Below, piece by piece: positions 7,802-15,574 of a DNA stretch of 23,325 nt. Made by a program: the position numbers and the translations under genes. Origin of the DNA: Flammeovirgaceae bacterium UBA5008 (lineage in GTDB: Bacteria; Bacteroidota; Bacteroidia; Cytophagales; Cyclobacteriaceae); NCBI GenBank assembly GCA_002398365.1, contig DGYK01000056.1, positions 68,418 to 91,742 of the forward strand, given 5' to 3'. A model generated the notes under the pieces. The model made no database searches and had not been told where the DNA came from. It saw nothing but the letters and a program-made list of their open reading frames with translations. The first letter of the stretch is position 1. Each line of letters opens with the position of its first letter.

Positions 7802-8428
7802 ATGGATCATGTATCATCCTCGCATGATACACCGCTGCGTGCTGATGCTTTTGATTTGACCGATGAGCAGAAGATTGAAAAAATCGAAGGGCACTTCCGT
7901 GAGATCATGCAGGTGTTGGGCCTTGATTTGACTGACGACAGTCTGAAGGGCACGCCTAAACGTGTTGCCAAAATGTACGTGCAGGAGGCCTTCAGTGGAT
8001 TGAATCCTGCGAACCGCCCAAGCACACGACTCTTCGAAAACAAATACAATTATGACCAAATGTTGGTAGAAAAAGACATCACTTTTTTCTCTCACTGCGA
8101 GCATCATTTTGTACCGATTTATGGTAAAGTGCATGTAGCTTATTTTTCCAGCGGAAAGGTAATTGGCCTTTCAAAAATCAACCGGTTTGTACAATATTTT
8201 GCTAAAAGACCACAAGTACAAGAGCGGCTTACTGTGCAGATTGGCAAGGAGTTAGAGCGTGTTTTAAACACTAAAGATGTAGGTGTAGTAGTGGATGCAA
8301 ACCACATGTGCGTAGCATCCAGAGGCGTGAGCGACACCAATAGTAAGACCGGAACAGCCTATTTTTCCGGCAAATTCAGAGAAGAGAACACGAAGCGCGA
8401 CTTTCTGAATTACATTAACACCCGGTAG
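7802..8428 (+). CDS. folE: GTP cyclohydrolase I (FolE)
   Basis: This enzyme converts GTP to 7,8-dihydroneopterin triphosphate, the first step to folate, biopterin and queuosine. With the ATG at 7802 the protein has 208 residues. Zinc ligands are C99 and H102 in FFSHCEHHFVPIYGKVHVAY and C170 in NHMCVASRGV, with the same spacing as in E. coli FolE. The usual GLSKINRFVQYFAKRPQVQERLT block is intact. An in-frame ATG at 7742 would add 20 residues but overlap the upstream gene by 41 bases. I prefer 7802, which is 19 bases after that gene's stop and matches the usual N-terminus (conserved region begins near TPLR). The two genes form one operon. Confidence 0.94.
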   Translation: MDHVSSSHDTPLRADAFDLTDEQKIEKIEGHFREIMQVLGLDLTDDSLKGTPKRVAKMYVQEAFSGLNPANRPSTRLFENKYNYDQMLVEKDITFFSHCEHHFVPIYGKVHVAYFSSGKVIGLSKINRFVQYFAKRPQVQERLTVQIGKELERVLNTKDVGVVVDANHMCVASRGVSDTNSKTGTAYFSGKFREENTKRDFLNYINTR

Positions 8429-8504
8429 TAAAGGACATTGATTTACCAATGATAAATACGCGACAACCTCGCTAATATTCTTTATCAAATCCTTTAAATC
8501 TCAT

Positions 8505-8548
8505 CATATTTTGTAGATTAGCGACAACATTTTAATCTACAAAATATG
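8505..8548 (+). repeat. Perfect 16-bp inverted repeat covering the aconitase start codon
   Basis: CATATTTTGTAGATTA (8505-8520) and TAATCTACAAAATATG (8533-8548) are exact reverse complements separated by 12 bases. The last three bases of the right arm are the ATG start codon of the aconitase gene. As RNA it would hide the start codon and the bases in front of it; as DNA it has the shape of an operator for a dimeric regulator. The 8-mer GCGACAAC occurs in the loop (8521-8528) and again upstream at 8460-8467. Confidence 0.85.
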
Positions 8549-11074
8549 GTATTCGATTTAGACATGATCAAGGCCACTTATAAGGCAATGCCGGGCCGAA
8601 TTGCGAAAGCTAGAAAAGTAGTAGGTAAGCCCCTTACCTTGGCGGAAAAAATCCTTTACTCTCACCTTCATGCTGAGCAAAAACTTGAGAACTTCGGAAG
8701 AGGAAAATCATATGTAGATTTTGCCCCAGACCGCGTAGCGATGCAAGATGCTACCGCCCAGATGGCATTACTTCAATTCATGTCAGCAGGAAAACCTAAA
8801 GTAGCCGTGCCCTCCACCGTTCATTGCGATCACCTTATCACTGCCAAAGTGGGTGCCGCTGACGATTTAAGTTTTGCGAATACCGAAAGCAAGGAAGTGT
8901 TTGATTTCCTTTCTTCTGTTTCCAATAAATATGGATTAGGCTTCTGGAAACCAGGTGCGGGTATCATTCACCAAGTGGTGTTGGAAAACTACGCTTTCCC
9001 TGGTGGAATGATGATCGGAACTGACTCACACACCGTGAATGCCGGTGGTTTAGGTATGGTGGCAATTGGTGTAGGTGGTGCTGATGCGGTAGATGTAATG
9101 GCCGGAATGGCGTGGGAATTGAAGTTTCCTAAACTGATTGGTATCAAGTTAACCGGCAAACTCAATGGCTGGACTTCTGCCAAGGATGTGATTTTGAAAG
9201 TAGCCGGTATCCTAACTGTGAAGGGTGGAACGGGTGCTATCGTTGAATACTTTGGCGAAGGCGCTACTTCCATGAGCTGTACCGGTAAAGGAACCATCTG
9301 TAACATGGGTGCGGAGATCGGTGCTACTACTTCCACATTCGGGTACGATGAATCGATGAGCCGCTATTTAGTAGCTACCGGCCGCGCAGAAGTGGCTAAG
9401 ATGGCCGATAAGATTAAGAAAGACCTAACCGGTGATCCGGAAGTATATGCAAACCCTGAAAAGTATTTTGATCAGGTAATTGAAATCAACCTTTCTGAAT
9501 TGGAGCCACATTTGAATGGTCCGTTTACTCCGGACTTGGCCACTCCTATTTCTAAGCTGAAAGAAGAAGCGGCTAAGAATGGCTGGCCAACCAAAGTAGA
9601 AGTAGGCTTAATCGGATCTTGCACCAATTCATCCTATGAAGATATTTCCCGCGCAGCGAGCTTGGCAAAACAGGTTTCAGCTAAAGGTCTAAAGACCAAA
9701 GCTTTGTTTACGATCACTCCAGGATCCGAACAAGTTCGTTACACCATTGAGCGTGATGGATTCATTGAAACATTCGATAAGATTGGTGCCAAAGTGTTCG
9801 CCAATGCTTGCGGTCCTTGTATTGGTATGTGGGCGCGTGTTGGTGCTGATCGTAAAGAGAAGAATACCATCGTTCACTCGTTCAACCGCAACTTCCAATC
9901 ACGTAATGACGGAAACCCAAACACGTATGCGTTTGTTGGCTCCCCTGAATTAGTAACTGCTTTGGCCATTGCCGGAGATTTGGGCTTCAACCCAATCACA
10001 GACTACCTAACTAACGAACAAGGTCAGCAGGTAAAGCTCGACCCTCCTACCGGAGATGAATTGCCTAAAAGGGGATTTGATGTAAAAGACCCGGGCTTCA
10101 TTCCTCCTGCAAAAGACGGCAGCAAGGTATCGGTGAAAGTGAATCCGGATTCGGATCGCTTGCAGTTGCTCGAGCCATTCGCGCCATGGGAAGGCACCGA
10201 TCTGAAAGCTTTACGCTTATTGATTAAAGCGAAAGGTAAATGTACTACGGACCATATCTCGATGGCGGGTAAATGGTTAAAATACCGTGGACACTTGGAT
10301 AATATCTCTAACAACTTGTTGATCGGTGCTACTAACTTCTTCAACGATAAAATTAATAGCGTGAAGAATGGCCTGACTGGCGAACATGATGAAGTACCTA
10401 AAGTACAGCGCTCGTATAAAGCGAAGGGAATCGGAAGTATTGTAGTTGGCGATGAGAACTATGGTGAAGGTTCTTCGCGCGAGCATGCAGCGATGGAACC
10501 ACGGTTCCTAGGAGTTCGTGCGATATTAGTAAAGTCTTTTGCTCGCATTCATGAAACTAACTTGAAAAAGCAAGGCATGTTGGCATTGACGTTTGCCAAC
10601 AAAGAAGATTACAATAAAATTTTAGAAGACGACCGGATTGATATCAACGGATTAACTACCTTCTCACCTGACAAGCCGTTGACATTGACTTTGAACCATA
10701 TGGATGGAACTAAAGAAACCATTACGGTGAACCATACCTACAATGCCAGTCAGATCGGGTGGTTTAAGGCAGGTTCTGCTTTGAACAAGATGGGATCTGC
10801 TCCGGCAAAGAAAGCCGTTCCGGCATCGAAGAAATCGGCTCCTGCGAAGAAGGCGGTTGCTAAGAAAGCAACAGCAGCCAAAAAGGCCTCCACTAAAAAG
10901 GTAGTGAAGAAAGCCGCACCGAAGAAGGTGGTAAAAAAGGCGGCTCCGAAGAAAGTCGTGAAAAAAGCAACCGCTAAGAAGGCCGTAAAAAAAGCAGTTA
11001 AAAAAGTAGTAAAGAAGGCAACTAAGCCTGCTAAAAAGAATGTGAAGAAAGTGGCTAAGAAGAAGAAAAAGTAA
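8546..11074 (+). CDS. acn: Aconitate hydratase (mitochondrial-type) with a lysine-rich C-terminal tail
   Basis: Aconitase isomerises citrate and isocitrate in the TCA cycle using a [4Fe-4S] cluster. The cluster ligands are C359 (GSCTNSS), C422 and C425 (ANACGPCIGMW), one residue away from the numbering of pig mitochondrial aconitase, and the swivel domain signature GDENYGEGSSREHAA is near residues 635-650. The enzyme proper ends near residue 750 (FKAGSALNKMGS), which is the normal length. Residues 752-842 are an added tail of 91 residues with 40 lysines and otherwise only A, V, P, S, T and one N. It is built of KKAV, KKVV and KKAAPKK units like bacterial histone-H1 homologues. No acidic residue occurs in the tail. 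There is no frameshift or internal stop. The gene stands alone, with a start-codon hairpin and a strong terminator. Confidence 0.96.
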   Translation: MVFDLDMIKATYKAMPGRIAKARKVVGKPLTLAEKILYSHLHAEQKLENFGRGKSYVDFAPDRVAMQDATAQMALLQFMSAGKPKVAVPSTVHCDHLITAKVGAADDLSFANTESKEVFDFLSSVSNKYGLGFWKPGAGIIHQVVLENYAFPGGMMIGTDSHTVNAGGLGMVAIGVGGADAVDVMAGMAWELKFPKLIGIKLTGKLNGWTSAKDVILKVAGILTVKGGTGAIVEYFGEGATSMSCTGKGTICNMGAEIGATTSTFGYDESMSRYLVATGRAEVAKMADKIKKDLTGDPEVYANPEKYFDQVIEINLSELEPHLNGPFTPDLATPISKLKEEAAKNGWPTKVEVGLIGSCTNSSYEDISRAASLAKQVSAKGLKTKALFTITPGSEQVRYTIERDGFIETFDKIGAKVFANACGPCIGMWARVGADRKEKNTIVHSFNRNFQSRNDGNPNTYAFVGSPELVTALAIAGDLGFNPITDYLTNEQGQQVKLDPPTGDELPKRGFDVKDPGFIPPAKDGSKVSVKVNPDSDRLQLLEPFAPWEGTDLKALRLLIKAKGKCTTDHISMAGKWLKYRGHLDNISNNLLIGATNFFNDKINSVKNGLTGEHDEVPKVQRSYKAKGIGSIVVGDENYGEGSSREHAAMEPRFLGVRAILVKSFARIHETNLKKQGMLALTFANKEDYNKILEDDRIDINGLTTFSPDKPLTLTLNHMDGTKETITVNHTYNASQIGWFKAGSALNKMGSAPAKKAVPASKKSAPAKKAVAKKATAAKKASTKKVVKKAAPKKVVKKAAPKKVVKKATAKKAVKKAVKKVVKKATKPAKKNVKKVAKKKKK

Positions 11075-11093
11075 AAGCCAAATCGCTAAGAAC

Positions 11094-11126
11094 AGAAAGG
11101 CTTCCCGAAGGAAGCCTTTCTTATTT
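11094..11126 (+). terminator. Strong terminator between aconitase and the S41 protease
   Basis: A perfect 12-bp stem, AGAAAGGCTTCC (11094-11105) with GGAAGCCTTTCT (11110-11121), closed by a CGAA tetraloop and followed by TATTTTA. It lies between convergent genes and the reverse strand also has a short T-containing flank, so it may serve both directions. Confidence 0.88.
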
Positions 11127-11146
11127 TATCACAGATTTAAATTCAG

Positions 11147-13180
11147 TTAACCAATACGTTTAGTCAGGATTTCTGAAAGAATCAACAATCCTTCTCGAAG
11201 AACTTCGTCATCCATCTTTTGGAGATCGTTCACCGGTAGTCCCTCTTTAGAAGTAATTTTCGTATCTAATTTTCCTTGCGCCTTGCGCTTTTCAGCCTCT
11301 TCCATCTCCTTTTTGCGAACAGCTTCATTCAAAGATATCTTTGTTTCGTTCAAATTCTTCTTCAACTCTTCGGTATCCTGAATGTACTTCTTCAAACTCA
11401 CATCGAACTTGGATCGCTCAAGATAAGACTTATTCAACTTCGCGATTAGCTTATCGTTCACATCTGCGTTTTGCTGAAATGCAGCAGCTTTGATCACATC
11501 CCATGGCAACGCATTGGGACTGGCGCTTTCTCCGTATTGGGTGGCATCCAGCGCGCTAGGTAATACCACATCCGGAGTTACTCCCTTATGTTGAGTACTG
11601 CTACCGGTAACGCGATAAAACTTTTGAAACGTGAATTTCAATGAGCCGATCATTTCTTTTTCCCTCATAAGCTTATTCAAATCGAGAACAGATTGTACAG
11701 TTCCTTTGCCATAAGTAGTTTCTCCAACAATCACTCCTCTCTTATAGTCTTGAATGGCTCCGGCAAAAATTTCAGAAGCTGAGGCACTGAAGCGGTTAGT
11801 TAAAACAACCAGTGGTCCGGAATAGAAAACTCCATTGTCGTCATCCGGCAATACATCAATCCGATTACCACTGTTTTTTACCTGGACCACCGGACCCTCT
11901 TTTATAAACAATCCTGTTAAATCTACCGCCTCTGGCAGCGAACCACCACCATTATTACGCAAGTCCATTACAATGCCATCCACACCTTCCGCTTTTAATT
12001 CGCCAATCAACTTTTTCACATCGCGTGTGGTGCTTCTGTAGTCTATATCACCTCGCTGATAAGCATCATAATCCATGTAAAAACTAGGTAAAGTAATTAC
12101 CCCCAGTTTTTGGTCTCGTCCTTCCGACTGGTAGTGAATCACACTCTTTTTTGCAGCCTGATCCTCCAGTTTTACCTTATCACGGGTTAATACGATCTCT
12201 TGTGAAGCTCCACCAATTCCCGTGGCACTTGGGATGATTTGAAGCCGAACAACCGTGCCTTTAGGGCCTTTGATTAGTTTTACCACATCGTCAATGCGCC
12301 AGCCAATCACATCCACCATGTCTCCGTCTTTTCCTTGCGCTACACCTACAATGTAATCGTTGATGTGTAATAATCCGGACTTATCAGCCGGACCACCCGG
12401 CATGACATTCGCTACTTTCGTATAGTCGTTTTCTGTCTGCAATTGTGCCCCAATCCCTTCAAGGGAAAGGCTCATGCTTTGCTTAAACAAATCAGACGCT
12501 TTGGGCGAAAAATAATTGGTGTGCGGATCATATGCTTCTGTAATTGAATTCATGTAAACGCTGAACACATCTTCGGAATTGAATTGAGCCACAGATTTCT
12601 CAAATCGCTCAAATCGCTTCACTAGCGTTTCTTTAATCTCTTCAGGTTTTTTACCAGCCAGCTTCAAGCTGAGGGCCTGGCTTTTGATGACCTTACGCCA
12701 AATTTCATTCAATTCTTTGGTTGATTTTGCCCACGGTTCTTTTTCGCGGTTCGTTTCATAAAACTCATTAACCGCGTAATTGTGCTCCACATTGAGAAGA
12801 GTATTAAGCACATAGTCCATGCGCTCGATATACCGCCTTCTGAATATGCTGTATATTTCAAACGCGGGAGACACGTTTTCCATACGTGTCAAATCATCGA
12901 TCGAATTGCGGTATTTTTCAAAGCCTTTGATATCTGATTCTAGGAAGTAGGTGCGGTTATTATCCAACTCCTGAATGTATCGATCCAGAATAGCAGATGA
13001 CAGAGAGTCATTGAGTTTTATTTTTCGATAGTGATTGCCCGACAACAGTTCGGTTATGGCCCGGGCCTCTCGTCCATATACCGGCTTGGCTTTTAGCTCC
13101 AATGTATCCTGACGCGTGGCAAAAATGGGGGAAGCGGTGGTTATAAACAGCACGACAACCAAAAGTCTTTTCATATTCAT
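11147..13180 (-). CDS. prc: Tail-specific carboxy-terminal processing protease (Prc/Tsp type, S41A)
   Basis: A 677-residue periplasmic protease. An N-terminal signal peptide (MKRLLVVVLFITTASPIFA) is followed by the Tsp N-terminal helical domain, a PDZ domain around residues 235-325 (LEGIGAQLQ ... VMPGGPADKSGL), and the S41 catalytic domain. The catalytic serine is S467 in RFSASASEIFAGA and the lysine is K492 in GETTYGKGTVQ, the same 25-residue spacing as S430-K455 of E. coli Tsp. The C-terminal region is charged and helical, as in the DUF3340 part of Tsp. It should degrade or trim proteins with non-polar C-termini. A second Met two codons into the ORF may be the real start. It lies 32 bases downstream of the membrane zinc-ribbon gene and is probably co-transcribed with it. 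Confidence 0.94.
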   Translation of the reverse strand: MNMKRLLVVVLFITTASPIFATRQDTLELKAKPVYGREARAITELLSGNHYRKIKLNDSLSSAILDRYIQELDNNRTYFLESDIKGFEKYRNSIDDLTRMENVSPAFEIYSIFRRRYIERMDYVLNTLLNVEHNYAVNEFYETNREKEPWAKSTKELNEIWRKVIKSQALSLKLAGKKPEEIKETLVKRFERFEKSVAQFNSEDVFSVYMNSITEAYDPHTNYFSPKASDLFKQSMSLSLEGIGAQLQTENDYTKVANVMPGGPADKSGLLHINDYIVGVAQGKDGDMVDVIGWRIDDVVKLIKGPKGTVVRLQIIPSATGIGGASQEIVLTRDKVKLEDQAAKKSVIHYQSEGRDQKLGVITLPSFYMDYDAYQRGDIDYRSTTRDVKKLIGELKAEGVDGIVMDLRNNGGGSLPEAVDLTGLFIKEGPVVQVKNSGNRIDVLPDDDNGVFYSGPLVVLTNRFSASASEIFAGAIQDYKRGVIVGETTYGKGTVQSVLDLNKLMREKEMIGSLKFTFQKFYRVTGSSTQHKGVTPDVVLPSALDATQYGESASPNALPWDVIKAAAFQQNADVNDKLIAKLNKSYLERSKFDVSLKKYIQDTEELKKNLNETKISLNEAVRKKEMEEAEKRKAQGKLDTKITSKEGLPVNDLQKMDDEVLREGLLILSEILTKRIG

Positions 13181-13212
13181 TCGATCAACATTTCTAACTA
13201 CTACAGCGAATC

Positions 13213-14109
13213 TTATACCAATTTATCAAAGTCAAACTCAGAGAGGAACTTCTGAGCTTCTTCTACCGATGAAAATTCAAACGATTTTTTGTGCCCAAGG
13301 TTAGAATGCACGTCCATCTTTATCAATTCAACGTTTTTAGGATTTCCTTTTCGCTTGGGCTTTTGATTCTTATAATCTTCGGCTTCTTTGCGCGAAATGG
13401 TAAATTGCGTAGCCCGCACGTTTTTACAATAGGCACATTGATAATGCTTTAACAACTCGCGGGGGCTGCCGTCCTCGTTTCGCTCCACAATTTCCTCTCG
13501 TTGCACTTTCATGGTATAGAACCCGCAATTGTTGCACTGAAGTGCTAGCAAATGACCTTGGTACTTCTCAATTTTAACGTCTCCAGTTTTTTCATCTACC
13601 CAAACATCGTAGTCGATGGAGAACAAGTTTTCTTCGGCTTGCATGCCTTCATCTAGGTGCACATCTTCCTCATCTTCACTCAACAAGCGCATTTTACTAC
13701 CGGTTTTTGGGTTAACACGAGGGGTGTAGCGCAGTCTCCGTAACTTGAAGTTTAATACCGTAGGATAGTAGTATTCAAGCACTAATGAAGCAACATAACC
13801 GATTAGTGTTGCAGCGCAAATAGATATAAATAATCGGACAATAAACCAGATTCCTATACCTCCATTGTTATCCTGTCCGTACAGATTTACAGCAAAGGCG
13901 GCTGCCGCTCCTATTAGGTAATAAAACCATTTATACCACTTTACTTCATTTTGATTTATAAAGTCATGTTTCTCTTTCAAATCATTGATCATCGAGACCC
14001 GCATCTTGTATATGAGGTAGACAATAATGGCGAGTGCCACCATACTGATTGATCCAATCATCATAGATGAGTACCATAATTCCAAGAATCCTTCGTTGCT
14101 CTTATTCAT
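13213..14109 (-). CDS. Membrane-anchored zinc-ribbon protein of unknown function
   Basis: A 298-residue protein I cannot place in a named family. Three hydrophobic segments lie at about 15-35, 60-77 and 86-112. A cytosolic-looking C-terminal half begins with basic residues (KLRRLRYTPR), then an acidic stretch (SEDEEDVHLDEGMQAEE), then two CxxC pairs: C192-C195 (LQCNNCGF) and C225-C228 (YQCAYCKN). The pairs are about 30 residues apart, as in zinc ribbons. The last 60 residues are charged and end in a hydrophobic/acidic motif (EEAQKFLSEFDFDKLV). The 32-base gap to the S41 protease on the same strand suggests an operon and a possible envelope role. The start is an ATG with a plausible hydrophilic leader. 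Confidence 0.82.
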   Translation of the reverse strand: MNKSNEGFLELWYSSMMIGSISMVALAIIVYLIYKMRVSMINDLKEKHDFINQNEVKWYKWFYYLIGAAAAFAVNLYGQDNNGGIGIWFIVRLFISICAATLIGYVASLVLEYYYPTVLNFKLRRLRYTPRVNPKTGSKMRLLSEDEEDVHLDEGMQAEENLFSIDYDVWVDEKTGDVKIEKYQGHLLALQCNNCGFYTMKVQREEIVERNEDGSPRELLKHYQCAYCKNVRATQFTISRKEAEDYKNQKPKRKGNPKNVELIKMDVHSNLGHKKSFEFSSVEEAQKFLSEFDFDKLV

Positions 14110-14334
14110 ATTGACACAAAATTTTTTAAAGATAAAGATAATTCACTGCCTAAATTGCCATCATCCATTGAATCATACGAGTTTCAACCTGATAAATTTC
14201 ATTTTCGTCATTTAACTTTTTAGACGAATCTAGGATGAATCCCATATCAACAACACTCTAGGCATCGTTTCATTGCAATACAAAACGAGCAGAATAGCTC
14301 GAATTAGCTGGTTTTAAGGATTTTTATAAAATAT
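14110..14334 (+). other. Intergenic region between divergent genes
   Basis: No gene was found. It is AT-rich and must contain the minus-strand promoter for the zinc-ribbon/S41 pair, but no clean TAnnTTTG box on that strand was recognised. The plus-strand regulatory palindromes begin directly after it. Confidence 0.5.
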
Positions 14335-14403
14335 TGTGTAAAATTACACATAAATACTTGCTTAAAGTCTAAATAATAACGTATTATTGTGTATTAATAC
14401 ACA
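14335..14403 (+). promoter_or_regulatory. Twin operator-like palindromes upstream of two small genes
   Basis: Site 1 (14335-14350) is TGTGTAAAATTACACA, with 7-base arms and a 2-base centre. Site 2 (14388-14403) is TGTGTATTAATACACA, a perfect 16-bp palindrome. Both fit TGTGTA-N4-TACACA. Their centres are 53 bp apart, close to five helical turns, so both face the same side of the DNA. Between them lies a possible weak promoter (cTTG at 14357-14360, TATTATTG at 14382-14389). Site 2 ends 5 bases before the ATG at 14409. This is the layout of a repressor or autoregulator binding two dyads. Confidence 0.7.
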
Positions 14404-14408
14404 TTTAT

Positions 14409-14657
14409 ATGACAGACTTCGAAAAGAGAAAATTGGAAATGGAGCTCAAAAATTTCACATCGAAAAACTTTGAGAAGCCAAGTGATTGTAGAAATGCTGC
14501 TCAGATCAGATTCTATGTCAGTGAGTTATGCAACAAGATTGAAGAGTATGAAACACGCTTCAATTACGTTCCAGCGTGGGCTTATTCGTTGCTTTCGCAG
14601 TATACAGCTGTGCAAAATCGTATGGTGCATGTTGAATTTGTAAAGGCCTATGCATAA
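14409..14657 (+). CDS. Small protein of unknown function behind twin palindromes
   Basis: An 82-residue, mostly helical protein (MTDFEKRKLEMELKNF at the N-terminus; two cysteines; aromatic cluster FNYVPAWAYSLLSQY near residues 51-65). No signal peptide, membrane segment or recognised domain was seen. The start is ATG. Support for its being real comes from the clean regulatory region directly in front, the absence of a competing ORF, and the tandem gene 6 bases downstream. The spacing of charged residues would allow a small DNA-binding or toxin/antitoxin-like protein, but no motif proves that. Confidence 0.6.
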   Translation: MTDFEKRKLEMELKNFTSKNFEKPSDCRNAAQIRFYVSELCNKIEEYETRFNYVPAWAYSLLSQYTAVQNRMVHVEFVKAYA

Positions 14658-14663
14658 GCGGGT

Positions 14664-14891
14664 ATGAAGTACATCCCCTCTCCTATTCCAATCAAATACG
14701 ACTATATGTATAGTGCTACGGCCAATAAATCAGGCCGGATGCAATATCATAAGGTGCGGCCGGGGGTCAGCAAGCTGCGTATTCCACGGCAGGAGTTTAT
14801 TAAAGCATTTAATGATATGGCTATCCTGGCGATCAACCCCATTCAGCAACGGGGTCAGGATATTGTGTTCCAACTAGAATTCTATGTATAG
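14664..14891 (+). CDS. Small basic protein of unknown function
   Basis: A 75-residue protein rich in lysine, arginine, tyrosine and proline, starting MKYIPSPIPIKYDYMYSATA and ending IVFQLEFYV. It follows the 82-residue gene by 6 bases and so is probably translated from the same mRNA. No domain was recognised. The alternating pattern (KLRIPRQEFIKAFNDMAILAI) suggests a small alpha/beta fold. The stop codon is 1 base from the stop of the converging MazG-like gene, leaving no room for a terminator. It may be a genuine lineage-specific gene. Confidence 0.5.
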   Translation: MKYIPSPIPIKYDYMYSATANKSGRMQYHKVRPGVSKLRIPRQEFIKAFNDMAILAINPIQQRGQDIVFQLEFYV

Positions 14892-14892
14892 C

Positions 14893-15360
14893 TTACTTGA
14901 AAAACTGATCCAAATCCGCTGGCGAGTAATTGACCGACTTAATCGTTTTGTTGTCATTTTTCCGATATACCAGCCATTTCCCACCTTCCTGCTTGTAATA
15001 GCATTCAGTACCATCTTTCCGATTGTAAAAGGCTACCGTTTCAATCGCCTCGGCTTCTGAATTGCAAGCCTTGCTCATATTCGAGCGCTGCACTTCCTCA
15101 AACAAAGCCTTAAATTTCTCGCCCAGTCCGAACTCCAGAATCGCACCCGAAAGCACGTACTGCAGATCGCACAATGCATCGGCAATCTCCACAATATCTT
15201 TATTGGCAATGCCAACCTCCAACTCCTTCAGCTCTTCGGCCAGTAAGGCAACCCGCAGTTTACAACGCGACTCGTCCGGGATGGTGGGTGTGGGTAAAAT
15301 AGGGTGCTTGAATGTTTGGTGAAACTCGGCTACGAGATTAAGAGAATCGGGCTGCTGCAT
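14893..15360 (-). CDS. MazG-like nucleoside triphosphate pyrophosphohydrolase-family protein
   Basis: A 155-residue protein of the all-alpha NTP-PPase (MazG/PRA-PH) superfamily. The metal-binding helix motif LLAEELKELE (EExxE) is followed by IVEIADALCDLQYVL (ExxD), and the N-terminal VAEFHQTFKHPI ... TIPDESRCKLR is typical of short MazG-like proteins in Bacteroidota. Such enzymes cleave NTPs to NMP and pyrophosphate and may sanitise the nucleotide pool; the exact substrate is not predictable. The C-terminal 45 residues form a small extra region with two tyrosines and a cysteine (TECYYKQEGGKWLVYRK). The start is set at ATG 15360 rather than an upstream TTG. It is a single gene, converging on the small plus-strand pair. 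Confidence 0.85.
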   Translation of the reverse strand: MQQPDSLNLVAEFHQTFKHPILPTPTIPDESRCKLRVALLAEELKELEVGIANKDIVEIADALCDLQYVLSGAILEFGLGEKFKALFEEVQRSNMSKACNSEAEAIETVAFYNRKDGTECYYKQEGGKWLVYRKNDNKTIKSVNYSPADLDQFFK

Positions 15361-15508
15361 GATTGGGTTTAAATTAAAGCTTAAAGCAAGCAAAAAATAA
15401 TTCCAACCGAAAGTAATTCTTGAACTTTAGATTGAATTAAATAAACCATTTGATATACAGATATTTATGATAATTTAATTAGAATTTACTTCCGCTTAAT
15501 TTTAGTGT

Positions 15509-15537
15509 TTTGATGTGATTCTCAAGGCTTATATTTG
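15509..15537 (+). promoter_or_regulatory. Promoter for tyrS
   Basis: TTTG (15509-15512) and TATATTTG (15530-15537) match the Bacteroidota -33 and -7 consensus with a 17-base spacer. The expected transcript start lies about 30 bases before the tyrS ATG. Confidence 0.75.
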
Positions 15538-15574
15538 CGGCTCAGAAACAGGAAAGTCCTGCTGACCCGATTGA

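Noticed and set aside
8989..9336. Antisense ORFs in aconitase (also 9689-9898, 10024-10344, 10277-10486)
   Set aside because: They lie opposite a long conserved gene, have no family features, and reflect its codon pattern.
10799..11071. Aconitase tail as a separate histone-like gene or frameshift artefact
   Set aside because: The frame is continuous with the enzyme, there is no internal stop, and no independent start signal or gap is seen, so it is treated as part of aconitase.
15361..15393. Extra 11 codons at the start of the MazG-like gene (TTG start)
   Set aside because: The added residues are not family-like, and the ATG at 15360 gives the usual N-terminus.
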